Shown here piece by piece: positions 23,626-32,836 of a stretch of DNA of 42,644 bases. Both the position numbers and the translations under genes were made by a program. The notes under the pieces were generated by a model. The model had not been told where the DNA came from and searched no databases. It saw only the letters and a list, made by a program, of their open reading frames with translations. Where the stretch lies: the NCBI GenBank assembly GCA_016293615.1, contig JAEDDX010000019.1, forward strand, positions 1 to 42,644, written 5' to 3'. Position 1 is the first letter of the stretch, and each line of letters starts with the position of its first letter. The DNA is from Acetatifactor sp. (GTDB lineage: Bacteria > Bacillota > Clostridia > Lachnospirales > Lachnospiraceae).

Positions 23626-26457
23626 ATGACGAACGAAACATTGTATCAGATTCTCGAGCTTCCGGCGCAGGTGCAGGAGAAGCTTGTTTCTTACGCCGGC
23701 ACCAAACCTGCGGAGCTTCCCGAACAGATGCTTGATAAGCTCAGGGCGCGAAGCACCTGGGATGAGGGCATCAAAGAGCTGCAGGCGTTTCTGGAGCCGG
23801 ACCCCGATGGCATGAAGATTCTTTGGGAGCTGTTAAACTATGTGTGCACCGAATCATATGAGGCCTATGTGGCGCGCGGCATTCCCATGGAGATCTTCAC
23901 CGCAACCATGAAATTCTGCACCAGATTCCTGTGGGAGCATTATCAGATCCATCAGACATTCTGCTATGTCTGTGCTTGGTGGTTCCCCCGGCAGATGATG
24001 CTGCAGGAGTTTCGAATCGGTGCCCTGGAATATGAATTTGTCGACGGAGTACACAGAGAGATCGCGATCCATATTCCTTCCGACGCCGACATGCGACCGG
24101 CTTGCATCGACGCCTCCTTGTCGGAGTTTGAGGCATTCCGCGCAAAGTATTTTCCGGACTGGCTGGGCGTCAGACTGGTCTGCGACTCCTGGATGCTGGT
24201 TCCGGCCCTGGAGCAGCTGGTGGGAGAGGATTCTAATGTGCTGGCGTTTCAGAGAAGATTTGAGATCGAGTCGACAGACACGGAGGCGACCTGGTTTATG
24301 GGATGGATTTTCCCGGGTTATGATACCGTGGACGAGAATCTGCCCGAGAGAACGACGCTGCAGCGAAACCTGAAAAAATACCTGCTTGCGGGTCATACAT
24401 TCGGTATCGCGAAGGGGACTTTGAAAAAGACATGGAGTGCGGCCTGGCTGAATTACTCTCCCAGACAGGATGCCGGAAACAAGCGGTTTTTTACCCATAT
24501 CCGTGTCATGGATTTTGCAAAGAAGGACATCATGGTCCAAAACGCCGCAGCAGAGCTTCGCATGGGGCTTCGCGGCATGCTGGGTCTGCAGCCGGAGTTG
24601 CATTTTGACCGTGTGAGTGAGGAAGAAGGCAGTGAAAATGCAGCAAAAGCTGCAGAATATGAGGCAGCCTTCCTGATACAGAAGGACGCCGCATATGGGG
24701 CGGAGGATTACAGTCTGGAAGGCAGTGATACGCAGCTGACCCTGAAGGCCGGCGGCGCTAAGGGTGTCCTTTCCGGCGTGTTCCATCTCCTTCGTCTGGT
24801 TGCGATGGAGAAGCCTTTGAGTCAGGTGAAGGTGAGCGTCCGTCCCGACTGTCCCATGCGTATGATGAATCACTGGGACAATATGGACGGAAGCATTGAG
24901 AGAGGGTATTCGGGCAATTCCTTCTTTTTTGAGAACAATGAGGTCATCGTCAACGCGAGAACCGTGGATTACGCAAGGCTGGCGGCCAGTATCGGCATCA
25001 ACGGGGTCGTCATCAATAATGTCAATGTCAAACAGGCCGCTTCCTATCTGATCACGGACCGCTATTTCGAGCAGGTCGCAAGAATGGCTGAAGTTTTCGC
25101 CGGGTACGGCATCCGCTTCTTCTTAAGCCTCAACTACGCTGCCTCCATCGAGATCGGCGGACTGGACAGTGCGGATCCTTTGGACGAAAGGGTACAGAAC
25201 TGGTGGAAGGAGAAGATGGCAGAGGTCTTCGCGAGGATTCCGAATCTGGGCGGTTTTCTGGTTAAGGCAGATTCCGAGGGGCGTCCCGGCCCCTTCACCT
25301 ACAACAGGACACAGGCGGACGGTGCCAACATGCTTGCGGACATCGTGAAGCCTTACGGCGGCATCATTATCTGGCGCTGCTTCGTATACAACTGCACCCA
25401 GGACTGGCGTGATTACAAGACCGACAGAGCGAGAGCAGGGTATGATAGTTTTATCGGTATGGATGGGGAGTATCACGACAATGTGATTCTGCAGATCAAG
25501 AACGGTCCGATGGACTTCCAGATCAGAGAGCCGGTTTCCCCGCTGCTCGGCGGTCTGAAGAAGACCAACCAGATGCTGGAGGTGCAGGTGGCGCAGGAAT
25601 ATACGGGCCATCAGATCGATGTCTGCTACCTGATGCCGATGTTTCGTGAGATCCTGGATTTTCGGACCTACTGCGCACCCGAGCATGACTGCGTGAAGGA
25701 TATCATCAGCGGAAGAACGCTTGGCAATACCAACACCGGCATTGCCGCGGTCATCAACACGGGAAATGATCCAAACTGGACCGGAAATGAGCTGGCGGCT
25801 GCGAATTTCTACGGTTTCGGAAGACTGGCCTGCGAGACCGGACTTTCCCCCGAAGAGATTGCAGCAGAGTGGATCAGCCTGACCTTCGGAAATGACCCGG
25901 AAGTCCTGGAGAAGCTTCTCTCCATTCTGCTTCCCTCCAGAGAGACCTACGAAAAATATACCAGTCCGCTGGGAATCGGCTGGATGGTGACGCCTCATGT
26001 ACATTATGGCTGCAGTGTGGACGGTTATGAGTATTCCAGATGGGGAACCTATCACAGGGCGGATCATCTGGGACTGGGCGTGGACAGAAGCCATAAGGGA
26101 ACCGGTTACGCCGGGCAGTACTACGAGCCCAACGCCTCCATGTACGACTCCATGGATACCTGCCCCGAGGAACTGCTGCTGTTCTTCCACCATGTGCCTT
26201 ATATCCGGAAGCTTAAGAGCGGCAAAACACTGATTCAGCACATTTACGATACCCACTTTGAGGGAGTATGCGAGGTGGAAGCGATGATATCGACCTGGGA
26301 GAGTCTCAAGGACAAGATCGCTCCGGATATCTACGCCAATGTATCGCAGCGGTTTGCAAGACAGCTGGTCAACGCCAAAGAATGGCGCGATCAGGTGAAC
26401 TCATACTTCTATCGCAAGAGCGGCATCCCTGACGAGAAGGGAAGACCCATTTACTAA
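23626..26457 (+). CDS. aguA: Fusion of GNAT-like acyltransferase and GH67 alpha-glucuronidase
   Basis: 943 residues, cytoplasmic, no signal peptide. Residues 1 to about 268 match the NAT_N/GNAT_C-type acyltransferase proteins common in Lachnospiraceae (FCTRFLWEHY, WWFPRQMMLQEFRIGALEYE, ATWFMGWIFPGYDTVDENLP). From residue 272 the chain is a complete GH67 alpha-glucuronidase: AAWLNYSPRQDAG, MLG, MRMMNHWDNMDGSIERGYSG, VKADSEGRPGPFTYNRTQAD, CFVYNCTQDWRD, then NGPMDFQIREPVSP. Conserved acidic residues that may be catalytic include Glu551, Asp607/Asp613 and Glu635. GH67 enzymes remove (4-O-methyl)glucuronic acid from the end of xylan fragments inside the cell. Both parts are usually separate proteins of about 270 and 680 residues; here they join with almost no linker. 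AAGGAG lies 6 bp before the ATG. No promoter is evident between element B and this start. Confidence 0.9.
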   Translation: MTNETLYQILELPAQVQEKLVSYAGTKPAELPEQMLDKLRARSTWDEGIKELQAFLEPDPDGMKILWELLNYVCTESYEAYVARGIPMEIFTATMKFCTRFLWEHYQIHQTFCYVCAWWFPRQMMLQEFRIGALEYEFVDGVHREIAIHIPSDADMRPACIDASLSEFEAFRAKYFPDWLGVRLVCDSWMLVPALEQLVGEDSNVLAFQRRFEIESTDTEATWFMGWIFPGYDTVDENLPERTTLQRNLKKYLLAGHTFGIAKGTLKKTWSAAWLNYSPRQDAGNKRFFTHIRVMDFAKKDIMVQNAAAELRMGLRGMLGLQPELHFDRVSEEEGSENAAKAAEYEAAFLIQKDAAYGAEDYSLEGSDTQLTLKAGGAKGVLSGVFHLLRLVAMEKPLSQVKVSVRPDCPMRMMNHWDNMDGSIERGYSGNSFFFENNEVIVNARTVDYARLAASIGINGVVINNVNVKQAASYLITDRYFEQVARMAEVFAGYGIRFFLSLNYAASIEIGGLDSADPLDERVQNWWKEKMAEVFARIPNLGGFLVKADSEGRPGPFTYNRTQADGANMLADIVKPYGGIIIWRCFVYNCTQDWRDYKTDRARAGYDSFIGMDGEYHDNVILQIKNGPMDFQIREPVSPLLGGLKKTNQMLEVQVAQEYTGHQIDVCYLMPMFREILDFRTYCAPEHDCVKDIISGRTLGNTNTGIAAVINTGNDPNWTGNELAAANFYGFGRLACETGLSPEEIAAEWISLTFGNDPEVLEKLLSILLPSRETYEKYTSPLGIGWMVTPHVHYGCSVDGYEYSRWGTYHRADHLGLGVDRSHKGTGYAGQYYEPNASMYDSMDTCPEELLLFFHHVPYIRKLKSGKTLIQHIYDTHFEGVCEVEAMISTWESLKDKIAPDIYANVSQRFARQLVNAKEWRDQVNSYFYRKSGIPDEKGRPIY

Positions 26458-26476
26458 ACACATACAAATCACACAA

Positions 26477-26524
26477 AAAGAACCCTTTCATCGGAATGAT
26501 ATGATTCCGACGGAAGGGTTCTTT
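26477..26524. terminator. Bidirectional terminator between the GH67 gene and the AraC-type regulator gene
   Basis: AAAGAACCCTTTC (26477-26489) pairs with GGAAGGGTTCTTT (26512-26524) with one wobble, continued by an inner stem TCGGAAT/ATTCCGA. T/A runs flank both sides. Confidence 0.85.
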
Positions 26525-26551
26525 GTAAGTTGTCAAAGCGAAACTTTTTGC

Positions 26552-27496
26552 TTACGGTGCGCAGAATAATTTTCTGTATTCTGTGGGGGTACAGCCCTTG
26601 ACTGCCTTGAAGGTGCGGTTGAAGGTCGTCAGGTTAGAGAACCCGGTCTGCAGTGCAATCTCTGTGATAGACAGCTCGGGATTGAGCAAAAGAGCCGCCG
26701 TCATTTTGATCTTCTGGATTCTCACATATTCATAAAAGCTGTAACCTGTGAATTCCTTAAACATTCTGGAGAAGTGGAACTTGGAGAAACAGGCGACCTC
26801 TGCCACGGCCTCCAGCGTCAGGTCATCACACAGATGCGCCTGTATGTAGGAACAGACATTGCTGAAGCACTGCTGTAATTCCTGCTGCTTCCCCCTGCTT
26901 GCGTGGGAGTGTGAGTGTTGCGCGACCGTGGAAGTACAAAAGCGCGCATAATTGATCAGAAACAGGATCAGCCTGGAATGAATGGCGGCATCCCGGATAT
27001 GTTCGTCGCCGTAATAATCCCTGCAGATATGGGAGATGTATTCACATTGCTCGTGATAAATGGAAGGACAGGTACTGTGATTGATCAGGACCGGTTTCGT
27101 TAAGAAGGAGCGAAGATAAGAAAAGTTATTGATCCGGTCAAACTGGTCAAGGTCGAAGAGCAGAATCAGACGCCTTCCCTCCGCGGGTGCCGTAATCTGA
27201 TGCAGTTCGCAGGCGGGAACGATGAAAATATCTCCCGGCTGCAGAACAAAGGTTTCCGCTCCCACAGTTACCGTGTAAGTGCTTACAAGCGGAATGATCA
27301 TCTCGGCAGCCGGATGCCAGTGCAGGGCGTAATCTACCGCTTCCTGGTTGATCCACAGCCGGAAAGCAGACCCTGTGTCATAGGTAACCGACTCCGACTC
27401 GCCGTCCAGCACGCGCCGAAACCCATATCCGTACTGAAGTTCTTTATAATGTCCGTACACTTCTTTGTCCAGAGCAGAAAAAACTGACTTCTCCAT
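26552..27496 (-). CDS. AraC-family transcriptional regulator with cupin sensor domain
   Basis: A 314-residue one-component regulator. The N-terminal half is a cupin-like sugar-sensing domain (LHWHPAAEMIIPL, LQPGDIFIVPACELHQI). The C-terminal 100 residues are the two helix-turn-helix AraC DNA-binding domain (LTLEAVAEVACFSKFHFSRM and later ITEIALQTGFSNLTTFNRTF). I chose the ATG at 27496 with GAGG about 10 bp upstream; the frame stays open to a TTG at 27505. It is divergent from the ABC transporter operon and convergent with the GH67 gene, so it probably senses xylan-derived sugars and activates both, as in other aldouronate loci. A TATAAT on the minus strand (27566-27561) may be its -10 box. 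Confidence 0.92.
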   Translation of the reverse strand: MEKSVFSALDKEVYGHYKELQYGYGFRRVLDGESESVTYDTGSAFRLWINQEAVDYALHWHPAAEMIIPLVSTYTVTVGAETFVLQPGDIFIVPACELHQITAPAEGRRLILLFDLDQFDRINNFSYLRSFLTKPVLINHSTCPSIYHEQCEYISHICRDYYGDEHIRDAAIHSRLILFLINYARFCTSTVAQHSHSHASRGKQQELQQCFSNVCSYIQAHLCDDLTLEAVAEVACFSKFHFSRMFKEFTGYSFYEYVRIQKIKMTAALLLNPELSITEIALQTGFSNLTTFNRTFKAVKGCTPTEYRKLFCAP

Positions 27497-27581
27497 GTAA
27501 ATCAAACCTCAATCAAAACAATCCCGATCATACACACACGGTATCGACAAAATCTGACATATTATACAAAACAGCGCAAAA

Positions 27582-27595
27582 GGGAAGCGCTTACA
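27582..27595 (+). promoter_or_regulatory. cre-like site (CcpA operator) between araC-type and ABC transporter genes
   Basis: GGGAAGCGCTTACA matches the cre consensus TGWAARCGYTWNCW at 12 of 14 positions and has the AAGCGCTT palindrome. Its place in the divergent promoter region fits catabolite repression of xylan-fragment uptake. Confidence 0.5.
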
Positions 27596-27778
27596 TTGTG
27601 ATGTTTCATAAGAATAAATATACTAGCTATGTTAAAAAAATACAATAGCATATTTGTTTTTAGGCAAAATTTTAGCAATTTGTGAAAAATGAAATCGCAA
27701 TAAGTTACAAGTGTGCAAATCATACTTGAGATACAATGTTTGACATGCGGAAGTATGTCACGAAAGGAGAAACGGTTT

Positions 27779-28738
27779 GTGAGAGAGAAGATTAAGAAAC
27801 AAAAACCACTCGTGCCTGTCGGAAAGACCGGCGCGAAGAGCTATCTGAAACGATATTGGCAGCTGTATGCGCTGCTTGCGCTTCCTATCATTTATCTGAT
27901 CGTGTTCAAGTACGCTCCGATGATCTATATCCAGATCGCCTTCAAAAAGTACAGCATCGTAAAGAGTGTATGGGAGATGCCTCTGGCGAAGAAGTACGGC
28001 TTTGAGTACTTTATCAAGGCGTTTAGCAACAACGACTTCAGATACGCGCTGAGGAATACACTGACGCTGAACCTGTTGGACCTGCTCATCGGTTTTCCGG
28101 CGCCCATTATTTTTGCATTGATCCTGAATGAGCTTTGTTTCAAAAAATTCAAGAGAGTGGTGCAGACCATTGCCTATATGCCGCACTTCCTCTCCTGGGT
28201 CATCATCTACAGCCTGGCGCTGCAGCTGTTTGCTCCCAACGCCGGCCTTGTCAATATGATCATCAAGAATCTGGGCGGAGAGGCCATTCCTTTCCTGAAT
28301 GATGCCAAGCATTGGATCGGAACTTATATCGGCTTCGGCGTGTGGCAGAACTTTGGCTGGGGCTCCATCGTATATCTGGCTTCCATCGCAGGCATTAATC
28401 CGGAACTGTATGAGGCAGCAGCCGTAGACGGAGCCGGAAGATTCCGCAAGATGTGGCACATCACACTCCCCGGAATCAAGCCTACCATCGTGGTATTGCT
28501 GATCATGAATCTGGGCAATATCCTGGGCAGCAGCTTTGACAGACCCTTCGCCTTCCAGAACAATCTGGTCATGAAGGTTGCAGATGTCATTTCTACATAT
28601 GTCTACAGAGTCGGTATCCGTGGTCTGCAGTTCTCACTGACAACCGCGGTCGGTCTGTTCCAGTCATTGGTGGGTGTATTCTTCCTTCTGATGGCGAACT
28701 GGATCTCCCGTAAACTCGGCGAACGCGGAATCTGGTAG
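27779..28738 (+). CDS. ABC transporter permease, LplB/YteP type
   Basis: A 319-residue inner membrane permease of the carbohydrate ABC transporters (CUT1). About six membrane segments are visible and the EAA loop that contacts the ATPase reads ELYEAAAVDGAGRFRKMWHI. I chose the GTG at 27779 because AAAGGAG lies 9 bp upstream; in-frame ATGs further up (27755 and 27713) have no ribosome binding site. It is followed after 12 bp by the second permease and then the binding protein. No ATPase gene is present, as usual for this group, which shares an MsmX-type ATPase. Substrate is inferred to be an aldouronate from the GH67 neighbour. Confidence 0.93.
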   Translation: MREKIKKQKPLVPVGKTGAKSYLKRYWQLYALLALPIIYLIVFKYAPMIYIQIAFKKYSIVKSVWEMPLAKKYGFEYFIKAFSNNDFRYALRNTLTLNLLDLLIGFPAPIIFALILNELCFKKFKRVVQTIAYMPHFLSWVIIYSLALQLFAPNAGLVNMIIKNLGGEAIPFLNDAKHWIGTYIGFGVWQNFGWGSIVYLASIAGINPELYEAAAVDGAGRFRKMWHITLPGIKPTIVVLLIMNLGNILGSSFDRPFAFQNNLVMKVADVISTYVYRVGIRGLQFSLTTAVGLFQSLVGVFFLLMANWISRKLGERGIW

Positions 28739-28750
28739 GGAGGTGACGAT

Positions 28751-29623
28751 ATGAAAGTAAAATCAAGAAAAGACAAGATCGGAGACTGGATATTCGTCAT
28801 CATCTGTATCTTTGTCAGCCTGATCTGTGTCATCCCCATGATCAATCTGCTGGCGAAGTCCCTGAGTGATTCCTCTTATCTGATCAGAAACGAAATATAC
28901 CTTCTGCCCAAGGGCTTCAATCTGGACGCTTATACCACCGTGCTGAAGGATGCCAAATATATCAGGGCGTTTTTCTGGACAGTGTTCCTTACCGTTGTCT
29001 GCACGATCACATCGCTGGTGATGACCACGCTGTGCGCCTATCCGCTGATTTTCGATAAGCTCAAAGGACGCGGCTTTATCAATGTGATGATAACGATCAC
29101 CATGTTTTTCAACGCAGGTACGATTCCGAACTACCTTCTGATGCAGAAGCTGAATCTTCTGGATAACCCTCTGGTATTGATCGTTCCGTCCTGTCTGAGT
29201 GTGTACAACATGATCATCATGAGAAGCTTTTTCTATGGGATTCCGGACAGCCTGAGAGAATCGGCAGAGATCGACGGCGCGACCTTTTTCCAGATCATGA
29301 TGAAGATCTATGTGCCTTTATCCAAGCCCGTTTATGCGACTCTGGCACTTTTCTATGCGGTGGGCCGCTGGAACGGATACTCGGATGCACTGATGTATGT
29401 AAAAGAATCCAAATACTATCCCCTTCAGCTTTTGCTGTACAACATCCTGAATAACATCAATCAGGTCGAGGTAGCGACGCAGGAGGGCTTCTCCGCACCG
29501 GGATTGTCGGAATCCCTGAAGGCAGCGATCGTCATGTTTTCCACGATCCCCATCCTTCTGATCTACCCCTGGCTGCAGAGATACTTCATCCATGGCGTGA
29601 CCCTTGGAGCAGTCAAGGAATAA
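28751..29623 (+). CDS. ABC transporter permease, YtcP/LplC type
   Basis: The second CUT1 permease, 290 residues with six membrane segments. The EAA loop is SLRESAEIDGATFFQIMMKI. AGGGAGGTGA lies 8 bp before the ATG. It pairs with the permease ahead of it to make the translocation channel, and the C-terminus ends in the usual GVTLGAVKE. A 58-bp gap then leads to the binding-protein gene with no terminator in between. Confidence 0.94.
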   Translation: MKVKSRKDKIGDWIFVIICIFVSLICVIPMINLLAKSLSDSSYLIRNEIYLLPKGFNLDAYTTVLKDAKYIRAFFWTVFLTVVCTITSLVMTTLCAYPLIFDKLKGRGFINVMITITMFFNAGTIPNYLLMQKLNLLDNPLVLIVPSCLSVYNMIIMRSFFYGIPDSLRESAEIDGATFFQIMMKIYVPLSKPVYATLALFYAVGRWNGYSDALMYVKESKYYPLQLLLYNILNNINQVEVATQEGFSAPGLSESLKAAIVMFSTIPILLIYPWLQRYFIHGVTLGAVKE

Positions 29624-29681
29624 TCGGGTCCGAAGAACCCGTTCATTCAAATTTATATTTTCATTGAAAAAGGAGGAAAAA

Positions 29682-31367
29682 ATGAAAAAGAAAGTATTAT
29701 CCATTCTGCTGGCAGCTGTTATGACTTTCTCTCTTGCGGCATGCGGCGGAGGCGACGCTCCCGAGAGCTCGAGCGCAGAAGAAAGTTCTGTCAGCGAAGG
29801 ACCGGTTGTCGAAGTATCACAGGCCGAGTTTGAGAACGGCAGGTTTACGGAAACCAGACACATCAGGGTCGAGATCTATGACCGCGGCAACGACGGCGGC
29901 TCCGACCCGACCAACAACAAGTACACGGAATACATCAAGAAGGGCATGCTGGAAGATCACAATGTAGAAGTTGAGTTCGTTAAGGTTCCCCGCTGGACCG
30001 AAGTAGACGATATCAACAATCTTCTTGCTGCGGGCACCGCGCCTGACATCTGTGTAACCTACAGCTATCCTACCATTCAGACATATGCCGATATGGGCGG
30101 CGTTATCGATCTGAGCGGTTATGTGAACCAGTACAAGGATGTGCTTCCCAACCTGTGGAACTGGCTCGGCGATACCAATATCAACTGGGACAGAGATCCC
30201 GTGACCGGAAAGCTTTGGGCAATCGAAGCCAAGCTTGCAACAAGTAACCGTGTCGTTACCTTTGTTCGTCAGGACTGGCTGGATAAGCTGAACATGAAGG
30301 CTCCCACCACAAAGCAGGAGTTCGAGGATATGCTGGTGGCATTCAGAGACAATGCAGCTACCCTGCTTGGCGCTGATGCAGACAAGATGATTCCTTACTC
30401 TGTCAGCTATGATGTGGGTTGGAGAGCAGCAACACTGATCGAGTCCTTCATCGACCCCGAAATCTCCGATAAGGAGTTCTATATCAATGGGTTTGATGAC
30501 AGAAAGCTGACCCAGAACGGTACCAAGGAAGCTGTCAGACTGCTGAATAAGTGGTACAACATGGGACTGATGTGGGATGACTTCGCACTGTACGGAAGCG
30601 GAGATACCACAGAGGACTCCATGATGAAGGCAGGCTATGTAGGCGCATTTACCCACAACTGGGATTATCCTTTCCGTAACGGTGAGGACAGCATCAATGC
30701 AAACCTGCAGAGACAGGTCGGCGCAGATGCAAAGTTCGTTGCAATCGACTGCTTTGAGGATAAGAACGGCGGCCACACCAAGTTTGTACCCGGTCCTATC
30801 GACCGTAAGATATTCTTCCCTTCCACCAACACGGAACCTCTGGCTTCCATGCTGTATCTTGACTGGATCAGCGCACCTGAGCACATCAAGTATCTGCAGA
30901 TCGGTGATGAAGGCGTGACCCACAATGTACTTGAAGGCGGTGCGATCCAGACGGTTGCCGCAACCGGCGACGCTATCATGAACTCCGGTATGAACATTGA
31001 CTACACCATTACCTGCAACGGTTTGAATCTGGGCGATGCCAAGCTGACCAGCCTTTCCAAGGCATACACTTATGCTGCAAACGAACCTGAACTTGTTCAG
31101 CAGGCAGACAAGATCGCAGGCACCGATCTCAGGGTCGGCAAGAATGTCAATGTAGGTGCCATCGAGGCAGAAGCGGGCGTAGGCGATACCCTGTCTGCGA
31201 AGAGAGACCAGACCTATGACAACGCCGTTGTTGCATCTCCGGATCAGTTTGACGCTGTCTGGGATGAGTATATTTCTGACTATCTGTCCGCAGGCGGTCA
31301 GGATATCATGGATGAGCGTGCAGAAAAGTGGGAGAAGTTCTTCGGCTCTTCTGATATGCTTCCTTAA
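29682..31367 (+). CDS. Extracellular solute-binding lipoprotein, LplA/YtcQ type
   Basis: The 561-residue product has a signal peptide ending in the lipobox SLAACGG, then a Ser/Glu-rich spacer, and a large type of family 1 binding protein (GTAPDICVTYSYPTIQTYAD, LWAIEAK, RQDWLDKL). It sits on the outside of the membrane and passes oligosaccharides to the two permeases. ATG 29682 has AAGGAGG 6 bp upstream; the frame extends further up without start signals. In Paenibacillus aldouronate clusters the same set of a large binding protein and two permeases is linked to a GH67 enzyme, which supports an aldouronate substrate. The exact sugar is inferred. A strong terminator follows. Confidence 0.94.
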   Translation: MKKKVLSILLAAVMTFSLAACGGGDAPESSSAEESSVSEGPVVEVSQAEFENGRFTETRHIRVEIYDRGNDGGSDPTNNKYTEYIKKGMLEDHNVEVEFVKVPRWTEVDDINNLLAAGTAPDICVTYSYPTIQTYADMGGVIDLSGYVNQYKDVLPNLWNWLGDTNINWDRDPVTGKLWAIEAKLATSNRVVTFVRQDWLDKLNMKAPTTKQEFEDMLVAFRDNAATLLGADADKMIPYSVSYDVGWRAATLIESFIDPEISDKEFYINGFDDRKLTQNGTKEAVRLLNKWYNMGLMWDDFALYGSGDTTEDSMMKAGYVGAFTHNWDYPFRNGEDSINANLQRQVGADAKFVAIDCFEDKNGGHTKFVPGPIDRKIFFPSTNTEPLASMLYLDWISAPEHIKYLQIGDEGVTHNVLEGGAIQTVAATGDAIMNSGMNIDYTITCNGLNLGDAKLTSLSKAYTYAANEPELVQQADKIAGTDLRVGKNVNVGAIEAEAGVGDTLSAKRDQTYDNAVVASPDQFDAVWDEYISDYLSAGGQDIMDERAEKWEKFFGSSDMLP

Positions 31368-31402
31368 TCGGTCAAAACATTTCTCACTCACATACACAAA
31401 GG

Positions 31403-31441
31403 AGGCTGCCGTCGGAGCAATTCCGGCCGGCAGCCTTTTTT
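31403..31441 (+). terminator. Terminator of the ABC transporter operon
   Basis: AGGCTGCC (31403-31410) pairs with GGCAGCCT (31429-31436), followed by a run of Ts to 31441. Confidence 0.9.
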
Positions 31442-31468
31442 GACTTCGTATTTGAATCATGTTATAAT
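31440..31468 (+). promoter_or_regulatory. Sigma-A promoter for the membrane acyltransferase gene
   Basis: TTGACT (31440-31445), a 17-bp spacer and a perfect TATAAT (31463-31468). The -35 box begins in the U-tract of the preceding terminator, so the two units are packed end to end. Confidence 0.85.
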
Positions 31469-31538
31469 GACACTGTCCGGCAGCCTGTGCATCAGAAGAA
31501 CCCTGCCGGGCAGACCATTGGAAGCCGGAGGGACACCG

Positions 31539-32678
31539 ATGTCTGAAAAGAAGAGGATGGCAAATCTTGAATTGCTGCGATGTGTGGCCATGATGATGGT
31601 CATTGTGCTGCATTATCTCGGAAAGGGCGGGCTTCTTACGCCGCTTGCGGAAAAGAATATGAGCGCTGCCGGGATCTGTGCATGGGTTCTGGAAGCCTTC
31701 TGCATCGTTGCGGTCAACGCCTACATGTTTATCAGCGGTTACTTTTTATGCGAGTCGACCTTTAAGCCGAGCCGTCTGATCGGTCTGTGGCTTCAGGTGG
31801 AGTTCTATTCTGTAGTTTTTGGGCTGCTTGGGGCTGCCACGGGTGTGATCGCAGAGACGACCGTGGACACGCACTATTATCTGACCCTGCTTTTCCCGAT
31901 CTCAATGGAGCATTACTGGTTCCTGACGGCATACCTGTTTTTGTATCTGCTGCTTCCGCTGGTCGGGGCAGCGATAAGGCACATGAGCCGGGAGCAGCTG
32001 CGTTTCGCACTGGGGACCCTGTTCGCTGTGTTTTGTGTGATGAAGAGTATTCTTCCCATCCGTCTGGAAACAGACGAAAAGGGATATGATTTTGTCTGGT
32101 ATCTGGTGATTTTCCTGACAGCGGCCTATCTTAGAAAATACGGCTGCGCATTTTTGGAAAAGAGAAGAAATGCCGTGATTTTGTATTTCGGAGGAGTCTT
32201 CCTGATCCTTCTGGAAGCAATGTGTCTGAGAGCGGTTTTTCAAAAGACGGGAAGTCTGGAGCGGATGCTCGGCGTAAGCTATGAATACAACCATCTGCTG
32301 CCTTTTCTGGCGGCGTTGGGGCTCTTTTGGATATTTATGAGCCTGAAGATCAAAGAGGGGCTGTTTGCCCGTATCGTGCGAAGGATAGCGCCTCATACCC
32401 TCGGCGTCTATCTGCTTCATGAGAATCTGGGACTTCGCTACTCCTGGCAGAACCTGCTGGGGGCAGACCGGGTCACGGGCCCCGTCAGCCTGATTCTTGG
32501 CATGGCGCTGGCGGTGCTTGCCGTATTCACGGCAGGCATCATTATCGATCTGCTGCGGGCGGCACTGTTTCGTGCGCTGCAGACCGGACTTCGACACATC
32601 AAAGCATACCGGAAAGCAGAGGAGATGCTTGCGAGGGCGGATGAGAGCTTCCGTGTCAGTGCGAACAGTAATCCTTGA
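31539..32678 (+). CDS. Membrane acyltransferase, acyltransferase 3 family
   Basis: A 379-residue polytopic protein with about ten membrane segments. It starts with the family pattern RMANLELLRCVAMMMVIVLHY, where the His is the likely catalytic residue, and later has MEHYWFLTAYLFLYLLLP. Members (WecH, OafA type) acetylate or succinylate cell-surface polysaccharides or lipid-linked sugars. ATG 31539 has GGAGGG 7 bp upstream and lies 71 bp after its own promoter. It stands alone between two terminators, so its job cannot be read from neighbours. Confidence 0.9.
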   Translation: MSEKKRMANLELLRCVAMMMVIVLHYLGKGGLLTPLAEKNMSAAGICAWVLEAFCIVAVNAYMFISGYFLCESTFKPSRLIGLWLQVEFYSVVFGLLGAATGVIAETTVDTHYYLTLLFPISMEHYWFLTAYLFLYLLLPLVGAAIRHMSREQLRFALGTLFAVFCVMKSILPIRLETDEKGYDFVWYLVIFLTAAYLRKYGCAFLEKRRNAVILYFGGVFLILLEAMCLRAVFQKTGSLERMLGVSYEYNHLLPFLAALGLFWIFMSLKIKEGLFARIVRRIAPHTLGVYLLHENLGLRYSWQNLLGADRVTGPVSLILGMALAVLAVFTAGIIIDLLRAALFRALQTGLRHIKAYRKAEEMLARADESFRVSANSNP

Positions 32679-32741
32679 AACTTATTAGACAGCAGATCTT
32701 CCATGGGAAGAGTGAACAACCTTTTTGAATCTGAATGCTAC

Positions 32742-32782
32742 AAAAAGATTCCAATCATAATAAGTGACTGGAATCTTTTTTA
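32742..32782. terminator. Bidirectional terminator after the acyltransferase gene
   Basis: AAAAAGATTCCA (32742-32753) pairs with TGGAATCTTTTT (32769-32780); T-rich on the plus strand and A-run giving Ts on the minus strand. It serves the acyltransferase gene and the convergent secreted-protein gene. Confidence 0.85.
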
Positions 32783-32836
32783 TTAAGGCTGTTTTAAGCC
32801 TTCTTTGTCTGCAATTATCTGTTGTTCAATAGGAGA

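Noticed and set aside
29817..31613. A long minus-strand open frame (598 codons) opposite the solute-binding protein gene
   Set aside because: It mirrors the codon structure of a clear family protein, has no ribosome binding site and no recognisable family; the same holds for 4876-6048 and other long antisense frames.
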